Source of the DNA: Dastarcus helophoroides
Taxonomy: Eukaryota > Arthropoda > Insecta > Coleoptera > Bothrideridae
Direction of reading: 5' to 3'
DNA length: 64,000 nucleotides
Assembly: GCA_028583605.1 (NCBI GenBank)
Contig: CM053332.1
Coordinates: 19,974,351-20,038,350 of the forward strand
Shown here: positions 51,798 to 61,013 of the stretch, piece by piece
How the letters are laid out: every line of letters starts with the position of its first letter
Position numbering within the stretch: the first letter of the stretch is position 1
The notes under the pieces: generated by a model
Told to the model about the DNA's origin: nothing
Databases searched by the model: none
Seen by the model: only the letters and a program-made list of their open reading frames with translations
Translations under genes and position numbers: made by a program

Positions 51798-51867
51798 GTT
51801 CCAATAAGTTTCAAACTTATTGGAACACGAATTGTAAACACTTTATTTCAAATAAAGTGTTTACAAT
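51798..51867. repeat. Two adjacent perfect palindromes
   Basis: GTTCCAATAAGTTT (51798-51811) and its reverse complement (51813-51826) are separated by one base. Four bases later, an 18-bp arm (51831-51848) and its complement (51850-51867) are also separated by one base. The first copy of the duplication has the simple sequence GTTCCAATAAGTTTG then AAATAAAGTGTTTACAAT near 50953-50985, so the palindromes arose by inverted copying within this copy. Confidence 0.93.
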
Positions 51868-52376
51868 CCACCAAGTTTTAATTATTATTGACTTTTCTCG
51901 AAATTTTGACTAAACTTTGACTATTTTCAAAAATATCGATATTTCAAATTTTGCACTTTTTTCAAATTCCCACTTTTATCAAAATTTCAACTTTCCTCGA
52001 TATTTTGGGTTTTTGAAAATTCGTACTTTTTTTGTAAATTACAACCATTTTAAAAAATACTCACGTTTCAAAATTTCGTTTTTTTTAAATTCTAATTTTT
52101 TTTAAATCAATTTGTTTTCGAATTTTTTACAATATTTCGATATTAGGAATTTGCACTTTGTCCAAATTTACATTTTTATCAAAACCTCTACTTTCTCTCA
52201 AAATTTTGTGTTTTTAAAATCTTGTCTTTTTTGTACATTTCGAACTTTTTGAAACATGTCGAGGTTTCAAAATTTCCACTTTTTTTAAAATTCCAATTTT
52301 CCTCAAAATGTTGACTAAGTTGTAAATCTCGATTTTCTTATTATGATAACGAAGGCTTCCACGGCCAGAATCAGTG

Positions 52377-52479
52377 CAGGATATACTTCTTCCGGGATTG
52401 GACCGTGTCAAAGAACTACTAAAAGTGTTCAGTTTAGTAGTTCTTTGACACGGTCCAATCCCGAAAGAAGTATATCCTG
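52377..52479. repeat. 44-bp-arm hairpin from the 5.9-kb repeat
   Basis: The left arm (52378-52421) and right arm (52435-52478) are complementary with one mismatch and a 13-nt loop (AAAAGTGTTCAGT). Both arms are copies of the 3' flank of the ribozyme-like motif at 5868 (GTAGTTCTTTGACAC, AGAAGTATATCCTG), here with an extra GGTCCAAT block. It is an inverted duplication of part of that element; the ribozyme core itself is absent. Confidence 0.9.
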
Positions 52480-52599
52480 TACTTGATTTTCTTAAATATT
52501 TTGACAATTAAAGATTTCAACTTTAATTAAATTTCAATTTTTATTAAAATTTCCAGTATTTCTTAAAAGATTTGTTTCTCTAATTTCCTTTAATAATTT

Positions 52600-55500
52600 T
52601 AAAATGTTCAAAAATAGTCGAATTCCTCAAAAAAAAATTAGAAGCAATTTTCATTAAAAATCAGCATTTCCAAAAAAAACTGAAATATTCAAGAGCCCAA
52701 ATTTAAACATTACGTCGACGTTTCTATAAAAAAAAAGAATTTTTCAAGTAGAAAAAAAATTGCATTTCGAGCAAAAGTCGAAATTTGAAAAAAACTCAAA
52801 TTTTTCAAAATGTCAAAGTAGCTGAATATTTGAAAGAGCCCAAATTTTCGAAATAAAATCGAAATTTTCATAAAAAATCTAATTTTGCAAATCACAACTC
52901 ATCAGCATTTCGAGAAAAATTCTAAATTCAAAAAAATTAAATTTTTCAAGAGTAGGGATAAAAGTTTTGGCAATAAGTCCAGATTTTGAAGGAAAAAATG
53001 TTAAAGTGTTTAAATCAAGCAAAATTTTGCCCAAATCAAGCATAATTTTGCACATATCAAGCATAATTTTGAAAAAATAAAAATTTTTGAAAAAAATAGA
53101 AATCTTCAGGAAAATTAATTTAAAATTTATCAACACATCTGAATTTTGCAGAGAGCTGTAAAATCCAAAATTTACAGGAAAGGTAAACTTCTTCAAAAGA
53201 AAGTCGAAATTCAAAAAAGAATTCGAAATGTTGAAAAAACTCGAGATTTTCGATCAGTTGAAAGTTTCAGGGAAATTTCGAAATTAAAAAAAAAGAGTAA
53301 AATATCCAAAAAAGGGTGACATTTTTAAAAAAGCAAATATAAATATTGAGAAACGACTGCTTAGACAAATTGCAAATTATCTAAATAAGTCGAAATGTTT
53401 AAAATTAAATTCACATTTTCAAAAGAAATTCTAATCTTTCTAAATTATTGATTTTTCAAAACGAACTTACAATTTCGAAGAGTCCAAATTTTCAAATAAT
53501 TCGATTTTTTTTAAGACAAATTGGACGCTAAATTCTTCAGAGAGAATTGATTTTTAAATGAAAATTTCCACTTTAATCTAGAGATATCCGATTTTTGCTT
53601 GAAACTTCAGTCAGTTTTAAAATATTTCGAAAAGTAAGAAGAACATTCTGCATATTAAAAAATATTCCGAATTTCATGTTTATTTGAAATTTCAGGTGTC
53701 AATATTGCACATCATACAGTGGCGGCTCGTAACCAAAACTAATGGGGGTGCTGCGACAATGTTTAGTGTTTTTTTTTTCAATTTATTTAACATTTCTTCG
53801 GCCCAGTATAATATTGCCAAACCGGGAAGAAATGTTAAATAAATTGAAAAAAAAACGTAATATTTCCGGTCAATAAGGGTCTACCATGAAGAATGTTTAG
53901 TGTTTTACATTTGTTCCAAAATGTCAATTTTTTCAAAATTTTAACTTTTCAAAATATTCGACTAAAAATTTCGACATTTTCAAAATGTAACTCTTCGAAA
54001 ATTTTAGATTTCTTAGAAAACTTGACAATGAAAATTTTTTAATTATGTCGCGTTTTTTGAAAGACTGGATTTTTTTTCCAAATTTCGATTATATTCCAAA
54101 ATTTAGACTCTTTTCTTGTAATTTTAATTTTTTTAAAAAATGGATTTATTAGAGAATAAAATTGAAATTTCAAGAAAAACTACAAATTATTGAAAAAAAA
54201 ATAAAGATTTTCTAAAAAACCTTAATTATTTATAAAGAAGTTGAACTTTTAAAAAAAGTTAAATATTTAAAAAACGTTGGGATTTTTACAAAAAAAGCCA
54301 AAATGTTCAAAATTATTTTTCCAAAAGAAGCAGTTCTTCAAAAAGTAGAAATATAAAAAAATAGTCGAAATTCCAAAAGATGCATCAAAATTTACAAAAA
54401 AGAGGAAATTTTCAGAATTGGGCAAAATTTCGCCTGAAATTTTCACAAAATAAGTGCAAACTTTGGAAAATATTGAGATTTTTAAACATTCTCAAAAGGG
54501 TTCCAAGTTTTTCAAAACCGCAAAATCAAAATACAAAAAGAATTAACAGTTTAGAGAATACTGCAATTTGTAAGAAAGAGTCACAATTTTCAAGAAAATA
54601 ACTATATAATATTAATAAATCTTATTATTAATAAATAATAATGAATTTTGGAAAAAACCTTTTGAAAATATGAATCTTAATTAAAATATTAAGTTTTTAA
54701 AACAAAGTTAAAATTATTAATTATCAAAATCTGTAAAATTGGAAAAATCCAGTTTTTAAAAGAATACATTATCAACGATTTTCATTGTTCGGTTTTTAAA
54801 GAAATCGTAAGTTCTTCGAAAATAAAAATTTTGCCAAAGTCCAAATTATCAGAAAAGTCCAAAGTTTGTTTCAAAAAGGGTCAAAATATAAAAAAGGTAA
54901 AATTTGTTTAGTTGAAATATTGAAGTCAAATATTAAAAAACAAAATTTTGGAAAAAAAAGGAAACTTTAATAAAAAAAGTCGAAATTTTGAGAGAAACTC
55001 TGAAGCCTTAAGAAAATCTCAACGTTTGACAAGGAGTTGAAATTTTGAAAAATTACGGTCTTTAATTTTGCAAATTAAGTAAAATTTAGAAAAACCAACC
55101 TTTCAAAGGATTTGACACTGTCAAAAATTGTTATTGTAAAGTTTTCAAATAAATCCAAAGTTTTCGAAAGGGAAAAAATTTTTGAAAAAGTCGAAATTAT
55201 CAGAAAAGTCGAATTTTTCAAAACAAATCACGATTTTGAATAGTTAAAATTCTGGATAATTAAAATTTTGAAGTCAAACATTTAATAAATGAAAAAAATT
55301 TAAAGTAAGACGAAATTTTGACAACAAAGCTCAAATTTTTAAATAAAATTAAAATCTTCAGAAAAATTCAACCATTTATATACTCGATATTTTCACAAAA
55401 TGTGAAAATTTAAAGAAACTTATATTTAAAGAAAAATTGCAATCTCAGTTAATTTTTTTAAAAAGCTGAATATTTTGTGAAGTAGAAATTTTCAAATTAA

Positions 55501-55620
55501 AGTCAAACTTTTAAGAAATGACAAAATTTTAGAGAACAAAACAAAAGCGAAGGCCTGAAAAAATTCTAAATTTTGGAATGTGTCTAAATAAAAAAGTTCA
55601 TTGCTTTAACTCGTTAAAAT
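52600..55620. repeat. Degenerate AT-rich repeat, reverse orientation
   Basis: The dispersed motif now reads GTCGAAATTT and GAAAAAGTC, the reverse complement of that left of 52.6 kb, except for a short forward stretch at about 53910-54130. All open frames (up to 111 codons) are lysine/phenylalanine-rich shadows of the AT motif. No gene is seen. Confidence 0.6.
53717..53870. mobile_element. hAT-like terminus followed by 29-bp hairpin
   Basis: CAGTGGCGGCTCG at 53717 resembles the termini of the 1057-bp element at 40142. It is followed by an inverted repeat with perfect 29-bp arms (53771-53799 and 53826-53854, CAATTTATTTAACATTTCTTC and its complement) and a 26-nt loop. No opposite terminus was found, so this is a truncated or rearranged copy. 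Confidence 0.5.
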
Positions 55621-55639
55621 AGAACTTACCATAATAACA

Positions 55640-55945
55640 GTGATTGATCTAACAAGATCGAAATCGGTATTTGGTTTCCAAACTTTGAATCTAAAAAATG
55701 TTCAAACCTATTGGTCTGTGCATTATAGAATTTAGTTTAAAGGTTAACATTTGATACCATTATGCCATCTGGAAACGATCCAGAGGGTATTGTAACGCAA
55801 TGTAAATAGATGGAATAGGATTTAGAATAGAATTGTAGAATTTAGTAAATCAAAAAGCTTCTAGAAGGATCTGATAAGGGGAAAGCGACCGCGATAACAA
55901 AACAAATGGCAGATAAGCGTTCCAGAAATTTTGGCAAACGATAAG
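55640..55945 (+). repeat. Ribozyme-satellite fragment joined to truncated LTR
   Basis: It starts with a decayed satellite junction (GATCTAACAAGATCGAAATC, CTGACGA core lost) and runs into about 60 bp of retroelement-like DNA with CCAGAGGGTAT. An LTR-like start TGTAACGCAA follows at 55791 and continues to about 55929, where it is truncated and satellite resumes (GTCTTCTGGG). The same block recurs at 56230-56520 with an offset of 586 bp. Confidence 0.75.
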
Positions 55946-56230
55946 TCTTCTGGGAACTCTCCTAGAGAGCAACCGCTTGGCTAGGTGGCAGTGTTTCAAC
56001 TGTTGGTAGTTCAGCTACCTATGATTCAGTATACACGCCTGGAGGGCTGCATGAATTTGTAGTCTAGGTTGCATTCTTCTTGCATACGACATTGTTAGCG
56101 ATGACCATAGTTTCTCTATGGACCAATAGGTGGTAGTACTAAAGAGTCACTCGCTTGACGCCTGTGAATGTTTAAGTACTTACTTGTCGAAACATTTATT
56201 AGAATTCGAGTTGGATATACCAAACTGACG
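55930..56230 (+). repeat. Isolated satellite monomer, diverged
   Basis: This is a recognisable 361-bp-family monomer (CCTAGAGAGCAACCGCTTGG, GTTGGTAGTTCAGCTACC, GGAGGGCTGCATG, TTCTCTATGGACCA). It carries an insertion and several changes, is separated from the main array by about 2.2 kb, and leads into the intact ribozyme motif at 56219. Confidence 0.85.
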
Positions 56231-56261
56231 AGATCTAACAAGATCGAAACCGGTATTTGGT
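56219..56261 (+). ncRNA. Type I hammerhead ribozyme (best-preserved copy)
   Basis: All hammerhead parts are present and consecutive. Stem I 5' strand ACCAAA is at 56219-56224. Core CTGACGA is at 56225-56231 (CUGANGA with N7 = C). Stem II is GATCT (56232-56236), loop AACA, AGATC (56241-56245). GAAA is at 56246-56249. Stem III is the palindrome ACCGGT (56249-56254), with A15.1-U16.1 and C-G pairs. H17 is A56255, giving a GUA cut before T56256. Stem I 3' strand TTTGGT is at 56256-56261, a perfect 6-bp match. Outside, ATTCGAGTTGG and CCGAACTTCGAAT can pair as an outer stem I beyond an internal loop, as in natural type I ribozymes. The self-complementary 3-bp stem III suggests dimeric action. Activity is not shown. 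Confidence 0.85.
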
Positions 56262-56376
56262 TTCCGAACTTCGAATCCAATAAATGTTTAAACCTATTGG
56301 TCTGTGCATTATAGAATTTAGTTTAAAGGTTAACATTTGATACCATTATGCCATCTGGAAACGATCCAGAGGGTAT

Positions 56377-56753
56377 TGTAACGCAATGTAAATAGATGGA
56401 ATAGGATTTAGAATAGAATTGTAGAATTTAGTAAATCAAAAAGTTTCTAGAAGGATCTGATAAGGGGAAAGCGGCCGCGATAACGAAACAAATGGCAGAT
56501 AAGCGTTCCAGAAATCTGCCGAAAAGTTCTAGAAGCCGGGGGCCACAACTATAGAAGGCGGTCAGCTTTCCCTCGAGTCGATCAGTTAGAGTCAGTGTAA
56601 TTAGTGAGTTAGTAGAAGTCAATAATAAGTGAGTTAGTAGAAGTCAATAATAAGTGAGTTAAGTTGTTCAATTGTAGTGATCCGAGTTGAGTTTGGTAAT
56701 AAAGTGGGTATAATCCATCACGTGTAATCAATCGAACCGATAAGCCCGTTACA
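56377..56753 (+). mobile_element. LTR-like segment, 377 bp
   Basis: It begins TGTAACGCAA and ends CCCGTTACA, so the ends are a 7-bp inverted TGTAACG/CGTTACA with the usual TG...CA. Upstream is CCAGAGGGTAT, a possible polypurine tract; downstream is GTATTTTGGTCTCC, where TGG could start a primer-binding site that I cannot assign to a tRNA. A 24-bp unit (AGTTAGTAGAAGTCAATAATAAGTG-like) is duplicated at 56608-56658, and AATAAAG occurs near the 3' end. It shares GGCAGATAAGCG with the gypsy LTR at 50.8 kb. No coding region follows. Confidence 0.65.
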
Positions 56754-57373
56754 GTATTTTGGTCTCCAAGTACTTTAGGCAGCATCGATAAGAAATCCCG
56801 TGAGGGACTACATAGTTCACGAGGAAATAAGGGTGGTTGAACAAAATCCTAGAAGAAATCGCACCCCATATCATACACTAGTGGACTTCCCATATGACGA
56901 CACAAAACTTAATCATTAATAAATATCAACCTAAACTTGTCGTTACTGGTAAAAAGTTGCAACTTGCCGGTAAACATTTTCAGAGTATATTTGACAATTT
57001 ACCAATAAACCGGTTTATTTATTTACATTTACAACTTTCAGGTGTCGAAATTTCGACAGAAGTTGAGATTTTAACCAGAAATTGCCAGAACATCTTACAT
57101 CTTTAAGTTCAAGTCCGAAAGCTTTAGAAATACACGAACATTTTGAGAAAAATAATCGCGATTAAAATGTTACCAAATTTTTGCAGTTGGAGTGATTGTT
57201 ATGAACCTTAGCAAACAAGAATTGAGCTTTCATGGGAAAAATATTTTCGACACAGTTCATAAAGCATCACCTCAAGCCATCACATCAAGCTATCACAAAA
57301 AGAAAATAAACAGATTCTGCAAAAAGTATTAATCGAAGGATACATAAATGGTGTCAATTTTTTTAAAACAAAT
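56754..57373. other. Possible 5' internal retroelement DNA, then low-copy DNA
   Basis: About 120 bp after the LTR (to roughly 56880) may be the 5' leader of the element. The rest shows no gag or pol frame and no other recognisable gene. Confidence 0.35.
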
Positions 57374-57663
57374 TGTAACGGACTATGAAGTTAAAATAGA
57401 TATTTACTAGAAGCTATTAGAGAGATACAAAGTGGGTAAATTACTCATAGATTAGAGGCGTCTCTTAAATATTTAGAAGCAATTAGGGTCATCAAAGAGA
57501 TACGCAAGTGTGCGTTCTAGACTTCGAGATATCGAATATTTTAGTATGTATAAAATAACAAGCCATCAATCGCACCCTAAGTGAGTCAGTTGTTAGTATT
57601 ATACGTTGTACAGTTGCTTAGATAAATAAAGTGTGTATGGCATCATTATAAACTAAAATTACA
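57374..57663 (+). mobile_element. Possible solo LTR, 290 bp
   Basis: Starts TGTAACGG and ends AAAATTACA, with AATAAAG followed by a GT-rich stretch (GTGTGTATGG) about 50 bp before the end, as in an LTR polyadenylation region. No clear 5-bp target duplication is visible, so the call is tentative. Confidence 0.4.
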
Positions 57664-58476
57664 ATATTTTCCCCCCGTTAATTATTTATTCTTATTTTAT
57701 AGATAAATCTTGCTTCAAATAGGCAATTTTCCTGCGATTAGTTTCTTTTAGTATCTGGCGAGGGTATTAAGCAGTAATTTATCACCTAGCCTCTAATTCC
57801 ACTTATAAAGAAACGCTTAACAAATGTCCCATTTAAAAGAATTTGAGCTTTGGAGCGTTCAATTACTTTATTGATTAACAACCGTAAATGGATGTTTCCA
57901 GCGACAAAGTTCTTAAGTGTTTCGCTTCTCCCATTATTTAATTCAGGTGCTCTATTCGGTTGGGAAATTTGCTTTTATCGTTCTTTTTAAGCTGATAGCA
58001 AAGTTTGTCTAATGTTTACGAAGACACTTAAATGAAGATTTTCATAAAGTTGTGGGTGTGTGTCTTGGATGCATTATTGCTTTTTATTTGTCCTGTAAAG
58101 GTAAACAGTATACCCTTAATGAAATGTTAATAAGGTTATCGATTAACATTTTTTATACGTTGGGCGTTTAGGTTTTTATTTAATGTTCAGCAGTTATTAT
58201 TCATGTTTTACATTAATGTGCTGCTTTCATCATTAAAATTTTGTTTTTGTTTCCATTGGTGTATATTGCATTATTTTTAAATTTTTATTTAGATTTTCTT
58301 ACTTTATAGCTCCCACAATCAGATCTATTTTGTGTAGCGTTTTGGAAAGATAGGGTCTTTCTTCAACCATATATTGTTGTTATTATCATGAAACTTTGCC
58401 ATCGCAAGACGATATCCCAATCAAGTGGTATTCAACGAATACATTCTGCAAGTCACAATTTTTGATCGGTATCAAC
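57664..58476. other. Low-copy DNA, no gene seen
   Basis: AT-rich DNA without array structure or recognisable coding domain between the solo LTR and the satellite array. Confidence 0.45.
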
Positions 58477-58806
58477 GACGAGATCTAACATGATCGAAAC
58501 CGTTTCCAAACTTCGAATCTAATAAATGTTCAAGACTGTTGGTCTGTGCAATAGAATCTTTGTCTTCTGGGACCTTCCTAGAGAGAAACCGCTTTGTTAA
58601 GTGTTTGTGTGTTAACTGTTGGTAGTTCAGCTAACCATAATTCACTACACACACCTAATGGGCTGCATAACTGTAGTCCAAGTTGCATACGATACTTGTT
58701 GGCGTTGGCCATACTGTCTCTGTGGACCAGTAGTATTAAAAGTCACACAGTCAACGTCTGTTGGTTCTACAGTACCTATACTGGAACATTTGTTGGAGTT
58801 GAACAT

Positions 58807-59211
58807 AGCAAACTGACGAGAACTAACAAGATCGAAACAGATCTTTGGTTTCCAAACTTCGAATCTAATAAATGTTCAAGCCTCTTGGACTGTGCATTAG
58901 AATCCTTGTCTTTTGGGACATTCCTAGAGAGCAATTGCTTTCCTAGGTGTTTGTGTCTTAACTGTTGGTAGTTCAGCTACCTACGATTCACTATACATGC
59001 CTAGAGGGCTGCATAACTGCCGTCCAGGTTGCATTCTATTTGCATACGACACTTGGCATTGGCCACATTTTCTCTATGAAACAGTAGTATTTAAAGTCAC
59101 ACAGGCAAGATTTGTTGATTCTACAGTACTTATGCTGAAACATTTGTTGGCATTCGAGTTGGACATGGCAAACTGACGAGATCTAACAAGATCGAAAGCC
59201 GTCTTTGGTTT
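58807..59211 (+). ncRNA. Hammerhead-like motifs at satellite junctions 1 and 2
   Basis: At 58811 the core (CTGACGA, GAAA) is present but stem II is GAACT against AGATC (one mismatch) and stem III is weak (ACAGAT). At 59171 the core and stem II (GATCT/AGATC) are intact but GAAAG replaces GAAAC, spoiling stem III. Both are probably poor or inactive ribozymes. Confidence 0.55.
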
Positions 59212-60248
59212 TCAAACTTCGAATCTTATAAATGTTCGAGCTTCTTGGTCTGTGCATTAGACACTTTGTCTCCTTGGACCCTCCTAGAGCACAACCGTTT
59301 TGCTAGATGATTTAGTGTCAACTGTTGGTAGTTCAGCTACCTATAATTCACTACACAGGCTTAATGGGCTGCATAAGTGTAGTCCAAGTTGCCTTTTATT
59401 TGCATACGATATTTATTGGCGTTGGTTATACTGTCTATATGGACCAGTAGTATTTAAAGTCACGCAGGCGATGTCTGCTGATTCTACAGTACTTATGCTG
59501 GAACATTTGTTGGCATTCGACTTGGATATAGCAAACTGACGAGAACTAACAAGATCGAAACCGATCTTTGGTTTCCAAACTTCGACTCTAATAAATGTTC
59601 AAGTTTCTTGGTTTGTGCATTAGAATCCTTGTCTTCTGGGAACATTCCTAGAGAGCAACCGCTTTGCTAGGTGGTTGTGTGTCAACTGTTAATAGTTCAG
59701 CTACCTATGATTCTCTATACACGCCTAGAGGGCTGCTTAACTGTAGTCCAGGTTGCATTCTATTTGCTTACGACACGGCATTGGCCACATGTTCTCTATG
59801 GAACAGTAATATTAAAAGTCACACAGGTGACATTTGTTGATTCTACAAAACTTATGCTGAAACATTTGTTGGCATTCGAGTTGGACATGGCAAACTAAAG
59901 AGATCTAACAAGATCGAAACCGATCTTTGGTTTCCAAACTTCGAATCTAATAAATGTTCAAGCCTCTTAGTCTGTGCATTAGAATCCTTGTCTTTTGGAA
60001 CCTTCCTAGAGAGCAATTGCTTTGCTAGATGTTTGTGTTTTAACTGTTAATAGTTCAGCTACCTATGATTCACTATACACTCCTAGAGGATTGCTTACCT
60101 GTAGTTCAGGTTGCATTCTATTTGCTTACGACACTTGGCATTGGCCACATTTTCTCTATGGAACAGTATTATTTAAAGTCACACAGGCAACATTTGTTGA
60201 TTCTACAGTACTTATGATGAAATATTTGTTGGCATTTGAGTTGGACAT

Positions 60249-60291
60249 AGCAAACTGACGAGATCTAACAAGATCGAAACTGGTCTTTGGT
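60249..60291 (+). ncRNA. Hammerhead ribozyme motif, best in tandem array
   Basis: Core CTGACGA is at 60255-60261; stem II GATCT/AGATC with loop AACA is at 60262-60275; GAAA is at 60276-60279. Stem III is ACTGGT (A-U, C-G, U-G pairs), and the cut is predicted after GUC at 60285, the classical triplet. Stem I AGCAAA (60249-60254) against TTTGGT (60286-60291) has one G-G mismatch. An outer helix (TTCGAGTTGG against CAAACTTCGAA) lies beyond an internal loop. Confidence 0.75.
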
Positions 60292-60970
60292 TTTCAAACT
60301 TCGAATCTTATAAATGTTCAAGCTTCTTGGTTTGTGCATTAGACACTTTGTCTCCTGGAACCCTCCTAGAGCACAACCGTTTTGCTAGCTGTTTGAGTGT
60401 CAACTGTTGGTAGTTCAGTTACCTACAGTTCACTGCACAGGCCTAATGGGCTGCATAACTGCAGTCCAAGTTGCCTTTTATTTGCATACGATACTTATTG
60501 GCGTTAGTTTTACTGTCTATATGAACCAGTAGTATTTAAAGTCACACAGGCGATGTCTGCTGATTCTACAGTACTTATGCTAAAACATTTATTGGCATTC
60601 GACTTGGATATAGCAAACTGACGAGAACTAACAAGACCGAAACTGATCTTTGGTTTTCAAACTTCGAATATAATAAATGTTCAAGCTTCTTGGTCAGTGC
60701 ATTAGAAACTTTGTTTTCTAGGAGCTTCCTAGAGAGCAACCCTTTGCTAGGTGTTTGTGTGTCAACTGTTAATAGTTAAGCTACCTATGATTCACTATAC
60801 ACGCCTAGAGGGCTGCCTAAATGTAATCCAGGTTGCATTCTATTTGCATACGGCACTTGGCATTGGCCACATTTTCTCTATGGAACAGTAGTATTAAAAG
60901 TCACACAGGCGACATTTATTCATTGTACAGTACTTATGCTGAAACATTTGTGGGCATTCGAGTTGGACAT

Positions 60971-61013
60971 AGCAAACTGACGAGATCTAACAAGATCGAA
61001 ACCCGTCTTTGGT
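60971..61013 (+). ncRNA. Hammerhead ribozyme motif 722 bp further on
   Basis: Core CTGACGA (60977-60983), fully paired stem II GATCT/AGATC, GAAA, and a GUC cut site. Stem III is ACCCGT with two pairs and one C-C mismatch. It sits at the start of a B monomer, exactly one dimer after the motif at 60249. Confidence 0.68.

Larger units (their letters stand above)
50730..52600. repeat. Tandem duplication, about 846-bp period
   Basis: The LTR segment plus about 590 bp of TTTCGAC-type DNA occurs twice (GATTGTGTAG at 50741 and 51587). The second copy lacks the gypsy coding end and the first 40 bases of the LTR. The copies differ by scattered substitutions, and the second also holds two palindromes (51798-51867) and an inverted element (52378-52478). 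Confidence 0.88.

Noticed and set aside
52250..52275. GAAACATGTCGAGG as another hammerhead stem III
   Set aside because: No CUGANGA block or stem II precedes it; it belongs to the AT-rich repeat and its homologues at 36971 and 51372 also lack the core.
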